This document shows positions 17,732 to 26,975 of a stretch of 64,000 bases of DNA, piece after piece. The stretch is from assembly GCF_000758755.1 (NCBI RefSeq), contig NZ_JRMV01000276.1, forward strand, positions 62,001 to 126,000, given 5' to 3'. How positions within the stretch are numbered: position 1 is the first letter of the stretch; the number at the start of each line of letters is the position of its first letter. Origin of the DNA: Actinomyces sp. S6-Spd3. GTDB lineage: Bacteria; Actinomycetota; Actinomycetes; Actinomycetales; Actinomycetaceae. The notes beneath the pieces are model-generated. The model was not told the DNA's origin. It made no database searches and saw only the letters and a program-made list of their open reading frames with translations. The translations under genes were made by a program, and so were the position numbers.

Positions 17732-17869
17732 GAGAGCCTCCTTCAAATAGTTCATTCCACGCACCGGCGCTAGGAATCTGAAGGAGGAATCCTACAGAAA
17801 GCCCTGTCGATAACGGCGCTTTCGCGCCCTCGCCGGAGCAACCTAGCTAGGATAGCGCGTTTAACGGTT

Positions 17870-18850
17870 TCAGGCGACCCCGTCGAACAAAGATGTGACC
17901 GATCCGTCGTCGAAAACTTCACGAATTGCGCGCGCGAGAAGCGGTGCAATGGGCAAAACGGTCAACTTGTCGAAACGCTTTTCCGGAGCAATCGGCAAGG
18001 TGTCGGTGACGATCACTTCGCTGGCACCGCACTCAGAGAGACGCTGTGCAGCCGGATCGGACAGAATGCCGTGCGTTGCAGCAACGATGACCGAGGAAGC
18101 GCCAGCGTTCATGACGACCTTGACGGCCTCGGAAATGGTGCCAGCGGTGTCGATCATGTCATCGACCAGCACGCACTGCTTACCCGCAACATCACCAACG
18201 ACGCGGTTAGCGACGGCAACATTGGGGCGCGTGGTGTCACGAGTCTTGTGGACAAAGGCCAGCGGGCAACCGCCCAGCTTCGCGGACCACTTCTCGGCAA
18301 CGCGGATTCGACCAGCATCCGGGGAAACCATGCAGACGTTGCTCAGATCAACGCGGGAACGCACGTAGTCAACCAGCACAGGCATCGCCCACAGGTGATC
18401 AACCGGGCCATCAAAGAAACCCTGTTCCTGCGAGGCATGCAGGTCGACGCTCATTACGCGGTCTGCACCAGCGGTCTTGAAGAGGTCTGCGATGAGGCGT
18501 GCAGAAATAGGTTCGCGCCCCAGGTGTTTCTTATCCTGGCGCGCGTAGGGGTAATAGGGAGCAACTGCGGTAATACGCTTTGCCGATGCTCGCTTGGCTG
18601 CATCGATCATCAAAAGCTGTTCCATCAGCCACTTATTCACTTCACCGGTGTGTGACTGCAAGACGAAAACATCCGCACCGCGCACCGACTCATTGAAACG
18701 AACGTAGGTTTCACCGCTGGCAAAGTCATATGCAGTCGTCGGAGAAACTCCGCAGTGCAATTCTTCGCCAACTTGTTGAGCGAGCTCCATGTGTGCTCGA
18801 CCTGATACAAGAACCAGACGCTTTTCTCCGCTGGTCACCAGCCCCGTCAT
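17870..18850 (-). CDS. prs: Ribose-phosphate pyrophosphokinase
   Basis: The 326-residue cytoplasmic enzyme makes PRPP from ribose 5-phosphate and ATP, feeding nucleotide, histidine and tryptophan synthesis (trpD in this window uses PRPP). The flexible catalytic loop region YARQDKKHLGREPIS, the DLHASQEQGFFDGPVDHL segment and the PRPP-binding loop VLVDDMIDTAGTI are all present. The ATG at 18850 has GGGGAGGAC upstream. It lies 52 bases after glmU, in the conserved glmU-prs order. Confidence 0.97.
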   Translation of the reverse strand: MTGLVTSGEKRLVLVSGRAHMELAQQVGEELHCGVSPTTAYDFASGETYVRFNESVRGADVFVLQSHTGEVNKWLMEQLLMIDAAKRASAKRITAVAPYYPYARQDKKHLGREPISARLIADLFKTAGADRVMSVDLHASQEQGFFDGPVDHLWAMPVLVDYVRSRVDLSNVCMVSPDAGRIRVAEKWSAKLGGCPLAFVHKTRDTTRPNVAVANRVVGDVAGKQCVLVDDMIDTAGTISEAVKVVMNAGASSVIVAATHGILSDPAAQRLSECGASEVIVTDTLPIAPEKRFDKLTVLPIAPLLARAIREVFDDGSVTSLFDGVA

Positions 18851-18902
18851 GCGGTTTGTCCTCCCCGTTTATACGGACCTCACTCGTCGAGCAGTTTCCT
18901 GT

Positions 18903-19934
18903 TCACCGTTCGATCAAAGTGAAAGGCGTTACTATGGTATCCCCTTCAAGGTGTGTGTCACTGACCCACGACGAAGGGACCCGACAACCCGGGCCGACCA
19001 GCGCATTTGTCAGTGTTGTTCCCGGGCCGATTTCACAACCCGACGCGATCGTTGTCTGACCGCGAAGAACAGTATGTGGGTGGATCGTTGTATCCGCTTC
19101 AATGCGGACATCACATTCGATCCATGTTGAGGCGGGATCCACGATGGATACTCCCGCACGCATGTGCTCACGACAAATTCGGCGGTTCATTTCCGCGGCC
19201 AATTCCGCAAGCTGAACACGGTCATTGCAACCCTGCGCCATCCATTGGTCGTCAAGAACAACGCCGTTTGTTACGCAATCAGCCCGGTAGGCCTGCGCAA
19301 GAACATCGGTGAGATAGACCTCGCCCTGTTTGTTATTTGTCCCCACATGCATGAGGGCATCGCGTAAGAACTCCCCATCGAAAGCGTAGATTCCTGCGTT
19401 GATTTCACAGATCGCACGCTCTTCTTCTGTGGCATCTTTCTGCTCGACGATGCGGCAGACGTCGCCACTTGCGCCGTCTCGAACAATGCGGCCATAGCCG
19501 GTCGGATCTTCGACAATCGTTGTCAGCACAGAAACAGTTGCACCACGTTCATCATGAGAGGCAACGAGGTCATTGAGAGTGGCTGCATCAAGCATTGGAA
19601 CATCGCCGTATGTGACAAGAATCGTTCCCTTGAGGCTGTGGCCACGCCTCAGAAGTTCATCCAAAGCACACTGAACTGCACGCCCAGTTCCAGGGATGTC
19701 GTCTTGATCCGCGATGATGGCGTCGGGGTTATTGCGAAGGATTTCATCGGCAACAAGGTCACGCTGGTGGCGTACGACTGCGACTAAATGATCGGGATCC
19801 GTACCGGCTCCAGCGCGGAGGGCGTGCCCGATCATCGATAATCCCATGACAGGATGAACGACTTTGGGAAGAGAGGACTTCATGCGTGTCCCAGCGCCTG
19901 CGGCCAGAACAATCACTGCAGTGGGAGTAGTCAT
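18903..19934 (-). CDS. glmU: GlmU N-acetylglucosamine-1-phosphate uridyltransferase, lacking most of the acetyltransferase domain
   Basis: The 343-residue protein has an intact N-terminal pyrophosphorylase (VLAAGAGTRMKSSLPKVVHP, TYGDVPMLD, EINAGIYAFD), which makes UDP-GlcNAc from GlcNAc-1-P and UTP. A left-handed beta helix begins near residue 255 (VSIVDPASTWIECDVRIEADTTIHPHT) but ends after about four coils with TPFTLIER and a TGA. Usual GlmU has 450-500 residues. The region carrying the acetyl-CoA site and catalytic His is missing. Only 52 bases separate the stop from prs and they hold a ribosome binding site, so no remnant is left. The glucosamine-1-phosphate acetyltransferase must be elsewhere or replaced. 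Confidence 0.9.
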   Translation of the reverse strand: MTTPTAVIVLAAGAGTRMKSSLPKVVHPVMGLSMIGHALRAGAGTDPDHLVAVVRHQRDLVADEILRNNPDAIIADQDDIPGTGRAVQCALDELLRRGHSLKGTILVTYGDVPMLDAATLNDLVASHDERGATVSVLTTIVEDPTGYGRIVRDGASGDVCRIVEQKDATEEERAICEINAGIYAFDGEFLRDALMHVGTNNKQGEVYLTDVLAQAYRADCVTNGVVLDDQWMAQGCNDRVQLAELAAEMNRRICREHMRAGVSIVDPASTWIECDVRIEADTTIHPHTVLRGQTTIASGCEIGPGTTLTNALVGPGCRVPSSWVSDTHLEGDTIVTPFTLIER

Positions 19935-19963
19935 GTCGCCCTTTCACGCGCGCTCACATTGAG

Positions 19964-20034
19964 CTCCGCCCCTAGGATTCGAACCTAGACTAAAGGCACC
20001 AAAAACCTCTGTGCTGCCGTTACACCAAGGCGGA
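19964..20034 (-). tRNA. tRNA-Gln (anticodon TTG)
   Basis: The minus strand reads TCCGCCT...GGGCGGA with seven acceptor pairs (one G-T), a D-arm GGTGTAACGGCAGCAC, a seven-base anticodon loop TTTTGGT with anticodon TTG, and the T-arm CTAGGTTCGAATCCTAG. The span is 71 bases including discriminator G; CCA is not encoded. Its place next to glmU and a TetR gene matches the mycobacterial order. Confidence 0.93.
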
Positions 20035-20113
20035 AGGACACATAGATTGTGCCATAAACACACCCGTCTTGGCATCTAGAACCCCAGGCGACTTGAACGT
20101 GTACGGTTAAGAC

Positions 20114-20746
20114 ATGGCCGAGAAACGAATGCGCATGAGCGGTTTTGCCCGCCGAGAGCAACTTGTTGCTGTCGGGCGAAAGACTTTTGCTTCAAAAGGA
20201 TTCGACGGGACAAGCGTCGAAGAAATTGCCTCTCAAGCCAAGATTTCCAAGCCCGTCATTTATGAGCATTTTGGCGGAAAAGAAGGCCTGTACGCCGTCA
20301 TCGTCGACCGCGAAGTTCACGCTCTCATGAGCGCCCTTGAAGCCGCCCTCGATTCCCAAAAACGGCCGCGTATGATCCTCGAAGACTCCGCGCTTGCATT
20401 GCTGAGCTACATTGAATCGAATTCGGATGGTTTCCGAATTCTTGTGCGCGATGCGCCACAAAATTCTACTTCCGGGTCGTTTTCATCCCTCATGGGTGAC
20501 ATCGCGATCAAGGTCGAGCACCTGCTTGCAAACCAGTTTTCTCAGGCGAATATGAGCCCCAAGTGGGCTCCCCTGTACGCGCAGATGCTTGTAGGTTTGA
20601 TTGCACAGGTGGGCCAATGGTGGCTTGATGAGCGCCGGATGAGTAAGGAAGACGTCGCTTCCCACGTCGTCAACCTCGTGTGGAATGGGATGCGGAACCT
20701 TCGCCCCTCCCCCGTCCTCCTCACCTCCGCTGACGAGGCCAAGTAG
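20114..20746 (+). CDS. TetR/AcrR family transcriptional regulator (Rv1019-like position)
   Basis: The 210-residue protein has an N-terminal helix-turn-helix (TSVEEIASQAKISKPVIYEHFGGKEGLY, about residues 35-62) and an all-helical ligand domain. The HTH is of the TetR type with the usual YxHFxxKExL ending. The ATG at 20114 has no strong ribosome binding site. It lies divergent from tRNA-Gln/glmU, as Rv1019 does in Mycobacterium, and converges on the amylase gene with a 41-base gap. Neither a ligand nor target operators can be assigned from the sequence. Confidence 0.9.
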   Translation: MAEKRMRMSGFARREQLVAVGRKTFASKGFDGTSVEEIASQAKISKPVIYEHFGGKEGLYAVIVDREVHALMSALEAALDSQKRPRMILEDSALALLSYIESNSDGFRILVRDAPQNSTSGSFSSLMGDIAIKVEHLLANQFSQANMSPKWAPLYAQMLVGLIAQVGQWWLDERRMSKEDVASHVVNLVWNGMRNLRPSPVLLTSADEAK

Positions 20747-20787
20747 GGGTTTGCCTCCCCCTTCCCTCCCCCGATAGTTGCGCGGGG

Positions 20788-22272
20788 TTAAAGATGCGCG
20801 GCCTCGGGGAAGTAGACGGAAAGGCCACCATCGGAGACGGGGAAGGTCGCCCACCCGTCCTCGTCAATAACAACGAAGGGGTGTTCACCGATCGCGCACA
20901 CCCAGTTTTCGCCGGCGCGCCACTTTCCAAGGAACAAACGTTTCTCACCAGCAAGACGATCCGATAGAACAACTGCACAGCCTGTCGAGGGGTCCCCTTC
21001 AATGCCCTGTCGAGCAAAACCAACCACGTCGGGATTATCGAAAGCATCAAATTGCGGGCCTTGAGCCGCGGTCTTTCGGGCTTGCATGAGGAAGGGAAGC
21101 TCGCGCACTGCGGGGAGCATATCCCCACTGCCCAAAAGATCTCCCCAGAAAACGCAGGGAACCCCGCTATCGCGGAAAAGAATCAAAGCATAAGCAGAGA
21201 GCTTGAACCAGGGGGCAACGGTCGATTCCAGTGATTGTCCCGGTTGAGTGTCATGGTTTTCAACGAAAGTCACCGCATTTTGGGCGCGCGCAGCAACCAG
21301 AGTATTCGAATAGAGCTGCGAAAGATCAAAGTTTCCGTCTGAGACGGAGGCCTCGTGAAAATGGAAGTGCAAGGGGACGTCAAAGAGTGCAACATCGGGG
21401 ACTCGGTCTAGGTAAGCGCACAACTGTCCCACGTCGTAGCTCCAATATTCCCCTACTGCAGGAAGCATCTTGCCGGTCGCTGCGCGTAAGTCCGGCAGCC
21501 AACGCGCAAAGAAATCTGAACCGATGTGTTTGACGGCATCCAAACGCAGGGCATCAATTCCCGTTGTCTCAACGTACCAGCGGCCCCAACGGTCCAATTC
21601 TTCATTGACCTGCGGTGAGGAAACGTCAACATCGCAACCCATGAGGTAGTCGTAGTTGCCCAGCTCCTCGCCCGCAGTTGGATCCCATTCTTTGCCATCA
21701 AAAAGCCACACGGCATTGGTCTTGGTGTTTTCGTCCCAATCGATACCGTTGAAACACTGCGAATCCCACTGGAAATCAGAGTAGGTTCCTGCCCGGCCTG
21801 GGAAGGTGAAACGGGTCCACGCCCGGATCGTTTCTTCATCGGAGATCACCTGAATTCGGTTCCCCGGATCAACCCTGCGCGCTCGAACTTCCTCAGTTTC
21901 ATCGCCGCCTAGACGATGGTTAAAGACGATATCGGCAATGACGTGGATCCCCGCCTCGTGGAGAGCATCGATGGCTGCGAGGTATTCATCCTTCGTGCCG
22001 TACTTCGTGGCGATGCTTCCTTTTTGATCGAACTCACCCAGGTCATACATGTCGTAGACGCCGTATCCAACGTCCTCGCGCCCTTTATAGCCCTTGTACG
22101 CGGGGGGAAGCCAAACTCCTTCAATCCCCAGCTCCGCAAGGTCGTGTGCCGTAGCAGCAATCGTCCTCCACAAGCTCTGATCAGCAGGCAAATCCCATGC
22201 GAATGCCTGCAAAAGCAAATGATCGTGGAAGTCTTGAGGCTGTGTATCTGATGAGGTGTGTTCTTCGCTCAC
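20788..22272 (-). CDS. Cytoplasmic alpha-amylase (GH13)
   Basis: The 494-residue glycoside hydrolase of the liquefying amylase type opens with LLQAFAWDLPAD and GIEGVWLPPAYKG. The four GH13 conserved regions are visible: ADIVFNHR, GIDALRLDAVKHI (nucleophile Asp), PAVGEYWSYD (acid/base Glu) and FVENHDTQP (third Asp). No signal peptide is present, so it should act on internal glycogen or imported maltodextrin. The start is a GTG at 22272 with only a weak AGGA upstream. It stands alone between a TetR gene and the deo/pgm cluster. Resemblance is to GH13 subfamily 5; product length cannot be judged. Confidence 0.93.
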   Translation of the reverse strand: MSEEHTSSDTQPQDFHDHLLLQAFAWDLPADQSLWRTIAATAHDLAELGIEGVWLPPAYKGYKGREDVGYGVYDMYDLGEFDQKGSIATKYGTKDEYLAAIDALHEAGIHVIADIVFNHRLGGDETEEVRARRVDPGNRIQVISDEETIRAWTRFTFPGRAGTYSDFQWDSQCFNGIDWDENTKTNAVWLFDGKEWDPTAGEELGNYDYLMGCDVDVSSPQVNEELDRWGRWYVETTGIDALRLDAVKHIGSDFFARWLPDLRAATGKMLPAVGEYWSYDVGQLCAYLDRVPDVALFDVPLHFHFHEASVSDGNFDLSQLYSNTLVAARAQNAVTFVENHDTQPGQSLESTVAPWFKLSAYALILFRDSGVPCVFWGDLLGSGDMLPAVRELPFLMQARKTAAQGPQFDAFDNPDVVGFARQGIEGDPSTGCAVVLSDRLAGEKRLFLGKWRAGENWVCAIGEHPFVVIDEDGWATFPVSDGGLSVYFPEAAHL

Positions 22273-22392
22273 TCTTTTATCCTGCCAGCCTCGATAGTTT
22301 GCCGCGAGTCAACCACGCACAGCTTCTCATAGAACAGCATATGATGGCGCGTCACAGACTGGGCAGACGCACCGTAGGAGGCGAATACAGCT

Positions 22393-22421
22393 GGTGGGCG
22401 CCTCCGAAGGAGACACCCACC
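22393..22421 (-). terminator. Hairpin with UUCG-type loop after the mutase gene
   Basis: On the minus strand GGTGGGTGTCTCC pairs with GGAGGCGCCCACC (two G-U pairs) around a TTC loop closed by C-G. It lies 62 bases past the mutase stop and would end the long deo transcript. There is no U-tract after it, so termination efficiency is uncertain. The rest of 22273-22482 holds no gene. Confidence 0.5.
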
Positions 22422-22482
22422 AGAAGTTTCAAGGCCGCAACTAGTGCAAGAATTCCACAGCAAGCGAGGCCTCGGGAATCAC

Positions 22483-24159
22483 TCAGATCCCAATCGCGGC
22501 ACCGAATTCGGATTTAATCGTCTCCAGGCGCTCACGAGCTTGTGCCCACGGAACCTCTGCTCCTTCTTCTACGGGGATTACCACTTCGAGGTAACACTTA
22601 AGCTTGGGTTCCGTGCCAGACGGACGAGCAATGACGCGGTCGCCGGCAGTAGTGGTGACCATGAGCGCATCCGTACCCGGAAGACCATCCCATCCCTTCG
22701 ACAGGTCCACAACTCCTTCGACCTCAGCGCCGGCAAGAGTTGTCGGGGGCTGAGAACGCAGGCGCTGCATGCCCTCTGCGATCAGCTCAAGGCGATCAAC
22801 ACGGAAGGTCAGCGGCGCGGTCACATGCAGGCCATAGAGCCGTGCCATGCGCTCGAGTTCGTCCTTTGCCGTGCGTCCCTGGCTCTTGAGCATTGCGAAC
22901 AAGGAAGCGGCAACAACCGAGGTGGCAATGCCATCCTTATCGCGCACGCGCGTGGGATCGGGGCAAAAACCGATGGCTTCTTCGTAGCCGAAGTAGAGCC
23001 CCGGAACGCGTGCAATCCACTTGAAGCCGGTGAGCGTGTGCTGGTACTTCAGTCCGTGCCCTTGAGCAATTTTGCCCAGCAAACGCGAAGAAACGATCGA
23101 GTTTGCGAAGACTGCATCCTCGGGGGCGCTTCCTGCGAGGAACTCTCCCAGCAGTGATCCCGTTTCATCGCCGGAAAGCTGACGCCAACCATTCGACGAG
23201 GCCTCGTCGGGAACCGCGAGCGCACAGCGGTCAGCATCTGGGTCGACCGCGATGATGAGGTCAGAAGCATGTGCGCGCGCATGCGCAATAGCCAGATCCA
23301 GAGCACCGGGCTCCTCGGGGTTCGGGAAGGACACCGTCGGGAAGTCGGGGTCCGGTTCCACTTGCTCTGCAACGAGGCTGACGTTGGTAAAGCCGGCCTC
23401 GTTGAGCACCTGCTGGGTCAGGGCTGCGCCCACACCGTGCATGGCGGTCAAGGTGATGGCCAGATCTTCCTTGATTTCCGGGCTTCCCTGCGCCAAAGAT
23501 GCGGCGCGAGCAATGTAGTCCTCGCGAGGATCCACATTGACGATCAGCTCGTCATTCTGAGCGATCTGATCGGCGAAAGGAGCCGAAGCAATCGCAGAAG
23601 CGATCTCGGCATCGAAGGGAGAAACAATTTGGACGCCCTGGCCGGCACCGGTCACGACGGTTCCGCCCAAGTAGACCTTGTAGCCGTTGTCGCGAGGCGG
23701 GTTGTGCGATGCGGTGACCATGATGCCCGCATCGGCGTCCAACTCGCGCACGGAGAATGCGGTGAGCGGGGTGGGGTTCTTCAGCGGAAGCAAGAACACT
23801 TCGCATCCTGCTGCCGAGGCCACGCGTGCAGCTGCGTGAGCGAAATCAACTGATCCGTAGCGGGCGTCGCAGCCGATGACGACGCGCGGAGCGCGCGTTG
23901 CATGCCTGAGGAGAACCGCGCACAACCCGGCGGTTGCACGGATGACGACCGAGAGATTCATTCGCGATTCGCCCGGGCCAATTTCACCGCGCAATCCGGC
24001 AGTACCGAATTGCAGAGGGCCATTCATGGCCCGATTCAGTTCGGCAAGTGCGCTCTCGTCTCCTGCGCGCGCTGCTTCAACGGCAGAGGCAAGTTCAGCC
24101 GCGGTTGCCGGATCCGGATCGTGGTCCACCCACTGTTGAGCTCGTTCAATAACGTTCAT
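22483..24159 (-). CDS. Alpha-phosphohexomutase family protein, PGM2-like; probable phosphopentomutase
   Basis: The 558-residue mutase has the N-terminal FGTAGLRGEIG, the phosphoserine loop ITASHNPPRDNGYKVY (about residue 145), the metal loop VDPDADRCAL and the sugar-binding loop GYEEAIGF followed by RDKDGIA. That last loop is the PGM2/PmmB type, like human PGM2 (EEAIGY...DKDG), whose main activity is on pentose 1-phosphates. It lies 13 bases after deoC in a cluster with deoD and deoA but no deoB. Converting ribose- and deoxyribose-1-phosphate to the 5-phosphates is therefore the likely role; glucose or mannose phosphate activity is the usual database label. The ATG at 24159 is preceded by GGGGG. 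Confidence 0.88.
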   Translation of the reverse strand: MNVIERAQQWVDHDPDPATAAELASAVEAARAGDESALAELNRAMNGPLQFGTAGLRGEIGPGESRMNLSVVIRATAGLCAVLLRHATRAPRVVIGCDARYGSVDFAHAAARVASAAGCEVFLLPLKNPTPLTAFSVRELDADAGIMVTASHNPPRDNGYKVYLGGTVVTGAGQGVQIVSPFDAEIASAIASAPFADQIAQNDELIVNVDPREDYIARAASLAQGSPEIKEDLAITLTAMHGVGAALTQQVLNEAGFTNVSLVAEQVEPDPDFPTVSFPNPEEPGALDLAIAHARAHASDLIIAVDPDADRCALAVPDEASSNGWRQLSGDETGSLLGEFLAGSAPEDAVFANSIVSSRLLGKIAQGHGLKYQHTLTGFKWIARVPGLYFGYEEAIGFCPDPTRVRDKDGIATSVVAASLFAMLKSQGRTAKDELERMARLYGLHVTAPLTFRVDRLELIAEGMQRLRSQPPTTLAGAEVEGVVDLSKGWDGLPGTDALMVTTTAGDRVIARPSGTEPKLKCYLEVVIPVEEGAEVPWAQARERLETIKSEFGAAIGI

Positions 24160-24172
24160 TTTTCCCCCTGAA

Positions 24173-24826
24173 TTAGTCTTCAAGACCGGCAAGAATCGCA
24201 GCGGTTGCAGAAACGCCCAGACGATTCGCGCCCGCCTCGATCATTGCGATGGCCGTTTGGGCATCGCGAATACCGCCAGAGGCCTTGACTCCCACGTTTT
24301 CACCCACGGTTTGACGCATCAGTTCAACGGCGTGAACCGAGGCCCCACCTGCAGGGTGGAAACCGGTTGAGGTCTTGACAAAATCTGCACCGGCAGCGAC
24401 CGCCGCACGGCAGACTGCAACGATTTCTTCGTCGGTCAAGGCCGCCGATTCGATGATGACCTTCAGGACTTTTCCTGCAGGGATCTCCGCGCGAACAGCA
24501 CGGATTTCTTCCTCGACCTGATCAAACTTGCCTTCTTTTGCCAGGGCAATATTGATGACCATATCGATCTCGTCAGCACCATCGGCAATAGCCTGCTTGG
24601 CTTCATAGGCCTTGACATTCGGCTTCACTGCCCCCGAAGGGAAGCCCACGACGCAGGCGACCTTCAGTCCTTCGGGCACCTCAAGCGGGAGCATCGATGG
24701 GGACACGCACACGGAATAGGTACCAAAATGTGCGCCTTCTTCAACGATTCGTTCGACGTCTTGGTGAGTTGCCTCGGGCTTGAGGATCGTGTGATCGATG
24801 ATGCTCGCAACGTCAGTTTTCTTCAT
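24173..24826 (-). CDS. deoC: Deoxyribose-phosphate aldolase
   Basis: The 217-residue class I aldolase splits 2-deoxyribose 5-phosphate into acetaldehyde and glyceraldehyde 3-phosphate. Family motifs are [12 protein letters not shown] at the start, [33 protein letters not shown] with the Schiff-base-region lysine, DFVKTSTGF (catalytic Lys) and VKASGGIRD. Start choice is between ATGs at 24832 and 24826; GAGGA is better spaced for the second. It is 20 bases downstream of deoD and upstream of the mutase, completing deoxynucleoside breakdown. Confidence 0.96.
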   Translation of the reverse strand: MKKTDVASIIDHTILKPEATHQDVERIVEEGAHFGTYSVCVSPSMLPLEVPEGLKVACVVGFPSGAVKPNVKAYEAKQAIADGADEIDMVINIALAKEGKFDQVEEEIRAVRAEIPAGKVLKVIIESAALTDEEIVAVCRAAVAAGADFVKTSTGFHPAGGASVHAVELMRQTVGENVGVKASGGIRDAQTAIAMIEAGANRLGVSATAAILAGLED

Positions 24827-24846
24827 ACTCATTCCTCGTCTTTTCC

Positions 24847-25554
24847 TCAGATCTGCGCCAGAGGAAGTGCGATTTCCATCATCTGGGTGAACGCGGTCTG
24901 ACGTTCGTGTGCGGTCGTTTCTTCACCGGTCACCAGCGAGTCAGAGACGGTGAAGATACCCAAAGCCTCAACCCCGGCCTCGGCGGCAGTGGCGTACAGG
25001 CCCGCGGTCTCCATTTCGATGGCCATGATGCCCATCTTCTGCCAGCGCTCGTTAAAGGTCGGATCGGCATTGTAGAAAGTATCCGAGGACAGGACGTTAC
25101 CCACGTGGGTGGTTACGCCCTTTTCCCTTGCATTCTCGCGCACAGCCTCAATCAGGCGGTAGGAACCGATGGGGGCATAGGTTCCAGGGATGTTGTACTG
25201 ATCGATGAAGTTCGAGTTCGTGCAGGCTCCCTGAGCGATGACGACATCGTAAAGGTTGATTCCGGGCTGCAGCGCGCCGCAGGTACCCACACGGATGAGC
25301 TTTGTGCAGCCAAAGACGTGAATGAGTTCCCACGCATACAGCGAGATCGAAGGGATACCCATACCCGAGCCCATAACCGATACCGGAGTGCCCTGGTAGG
25401 TACCGGTGAAGCCCAGCATGTTACGCACCGCGTTGAATTGCTGCGCGTCCTCAAGGTAGGTCTCGGCAATGAACTTGGCGCGAAGCGGATCTCCGGGCAG
25501 CAAGATGGTCGGTGCAATGGGGGCCGTCGGGTTGATGTGCGGTGTCGATTTCAT
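24847..25554 (-). CDS. deoD: Purine-nucleoside phosphorylase, DeoD type
   Basis: The 235-residue enzyme phosphorolyses purine (deoxy)nucleosides to base and (deoxy)ribose 1-phosphate. It shows [50 protein letters not shown] and VSDSLVTGE in the order of the hexameric DeoD family. The ATG at 25554 has GGAG nine bases upstream; a start at 25569 is less likely. It follows deoA by 56 bases and precedes deoC. Confidence 0.96.
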   Translation of the reverse strand: MKSTPHINPTAPIAPTILLPGDPLRAKFIAETYLEDAQQFNAVRNMLGFTGTYQGTPVSVMGSGMGIPSISLYAWELIHVFGCTKLIRVGTCGALQPGINLYDVVIAQGACTNSNFIDQYNIPGTYAPIGSYRLIEAVRENAREKGVTTHVGNVLSSDTFYNADPTFNERWQKMGIMAIEMETAGLYATAAEAGVEALGIFTVSDSLVTGEETTAHERQTAFTQMMEIALPLAQI

Positions 25555-25610
25555 GATCGTGTACTCCAATACGTGTGTGGTCGTGTCGCTTGCTTGGTCT
25601 GGTGTGAGTC

Positions 25611-26894
25611 TTAGTCCACGCGGTCCAAAATGATGTGACGAGGAGCGGGTGCGGTTTCGCTGATCACCACTCCCCCGTCCAGTGCCTCAAGAGCTCGGGG
25701 AATGCGCCACTCATCGTCTGTGTGCAGGGTGAAGAGCGCCTCTCCCTTGCGCACGCGCTCCCCAAGCTTGGCGTGAATTTCAATTCCCGCTCCCGCCTGT
25801 ACCGGATCGTCCTTGACCGCGCGGCCCGCGCCCAGCCTCCACGAGGCCACGCCCACGCTGAGTGCATCCATTTCGGAAATGAAGCCATCGGCCTCGGCAG
25901 TGACCGTATGGGTCAGCGCGGAAGTCGGCAGCGCAGCGTCGGGGTCTCCGCCCTGTTCACGAATCATTGCACGCCACACATCCATGGCACGACCGTCCTT
26001 CAACGCTGCTTCAACATCGGCATCAGGCTGTCCCGCCATGGTGAGCATGGTGCGAGCAAGCTCAACGGTCAATTCGACGACATCCGCGGGGCCACCACCG
26101 GCAAGAACCTCGACGGATTCTTCAACTTCAAGAGCATTACCGACCTTGAGTCCCAGCGGGGTGGACATATCGGTCAAGAGAGCCTGTGTTTTCACTCCGG
26201 CATCGCGGCCCAGGTCCACCATGGTGCGGGCTAGCTCGCGAGCATGATCAATGTCCTTCATGAAAGCGCCACTACCGACCTTGACGTCCAGAACCAGGGA
26301 GTCGGTTCCCTCGGCGATCTTCTTCGACATGATCGAAGAAGCAATGAGGGGAATGCAATCCACGGTCGAGGTGATGTCACGCAGCGCGTAGAGCTTCTTA
26401 TCTGCCGGAGCCAGACCTGCTCCAGCCGCACAAATCACGGCTCCGCAGCCTTCACCCAATTGGTGGTAGATCTCGTCATTGGACAAAGACGCACGCCAGC
26501 CGGGGATGGCCTCGAGTTTGTCAAGGGTTCCACCCGTGTGGCCGAGGCCTCGGCCGGAAAGCTGCGGCACTGCAACGCCGAAGACTGCAACAAGCGGGGC
26601 AAGCGGAAGGGTGATCTTATCGCCCACGCCACCGGTCGAGTGCTTATCCGCGGTTACGCGAGAAATACGCGCAAAATCCATGCGCTCGCCCGAATCGATC
26701 ATGGCCTGAGTCCACGTCACGATTTCTTCACGGTCCATTCCGCGCAGGAAAACAGCCATGGCCAAGGCGGCCATTTGCTCGTCCTTCATGACCCCGCGCG
26801 TGTAGGCATCAATGGTCCATTGAATTTCTTCAGTGGACAGTTTCCCGCCATCGCGCTTCACGCGAATGACGTCGACGGCATCAAACTGTTTCAT
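25611..26894 (-). CDS. deoA: Thymidine/pyrimidine-nucleoside phosphorylase
   Basis: The 427-residue enzyme phosphorolyses thymidine, deoxyuridine and possibly uridine. It opens DAVDVIRVKRDGGKLSTEEIQW and carries the glycosyltransferase family 3 phosphate loop ADKHSTGGVGDKITLPLAPL (about residues 80-99), then SGRGLGHTGGTLDKLEAIPG and VGSGAFMKD. The ATG at 26894 has AGGAAGGAC upstream. It lies between cdd and deoD, so uridine made by cytidine deaminase flows directly into it. Confidence 0.96.
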   Translation of the reverse strand: MKQFDAVDVIRVKRDGGKLSTEEIQWTIDAYTRGVMKDEQMAALAMAVFLRGMDREEIVTWTQAMIDSGERMDFARISRVTADKHSTGGVGDKITLPLAPLVAVFGVAVPQLSGRGLGHTGGTLDKLEAIPGWRASLSNDEIYHQLGEGCGAVICAAGAGLAPADKKLYALRDITSTVDCIPLIASSIMSKKIAEGTDSLVLDVKVGSGAFMKDIDHARELARTMVDLGRDAGVKTQALLTDMSTPLGLKVGNALEVEESVEVLAGGGPADVVELTVELARTMLTMAGQPDADVEAALKDGRAMDVWRAMIREQGGDPDAALPTSALTHTVTAEADGFISEMDALSVGVASWRLGAGRAVKDDPVQAGAGIEIHAKLGERVRKGEALFTLHTDDEWRIPRALEALDGGVVISETAPAPRHIILDRVD

Positions 26895-26975
26895 GATGTC
26901 CTTCCTGGGTGTTATTTCGGAGAATGCTTGGCGGGCGCGCACACCATTAAGGGACGTGCACGCCCGCCGCAGTCA

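Noticed and set aside
22444-23157. 237-codon open frame antisense to the PGM2-like mutase
   Set aside because: Complement of conserved mutase sequence; no independent support.
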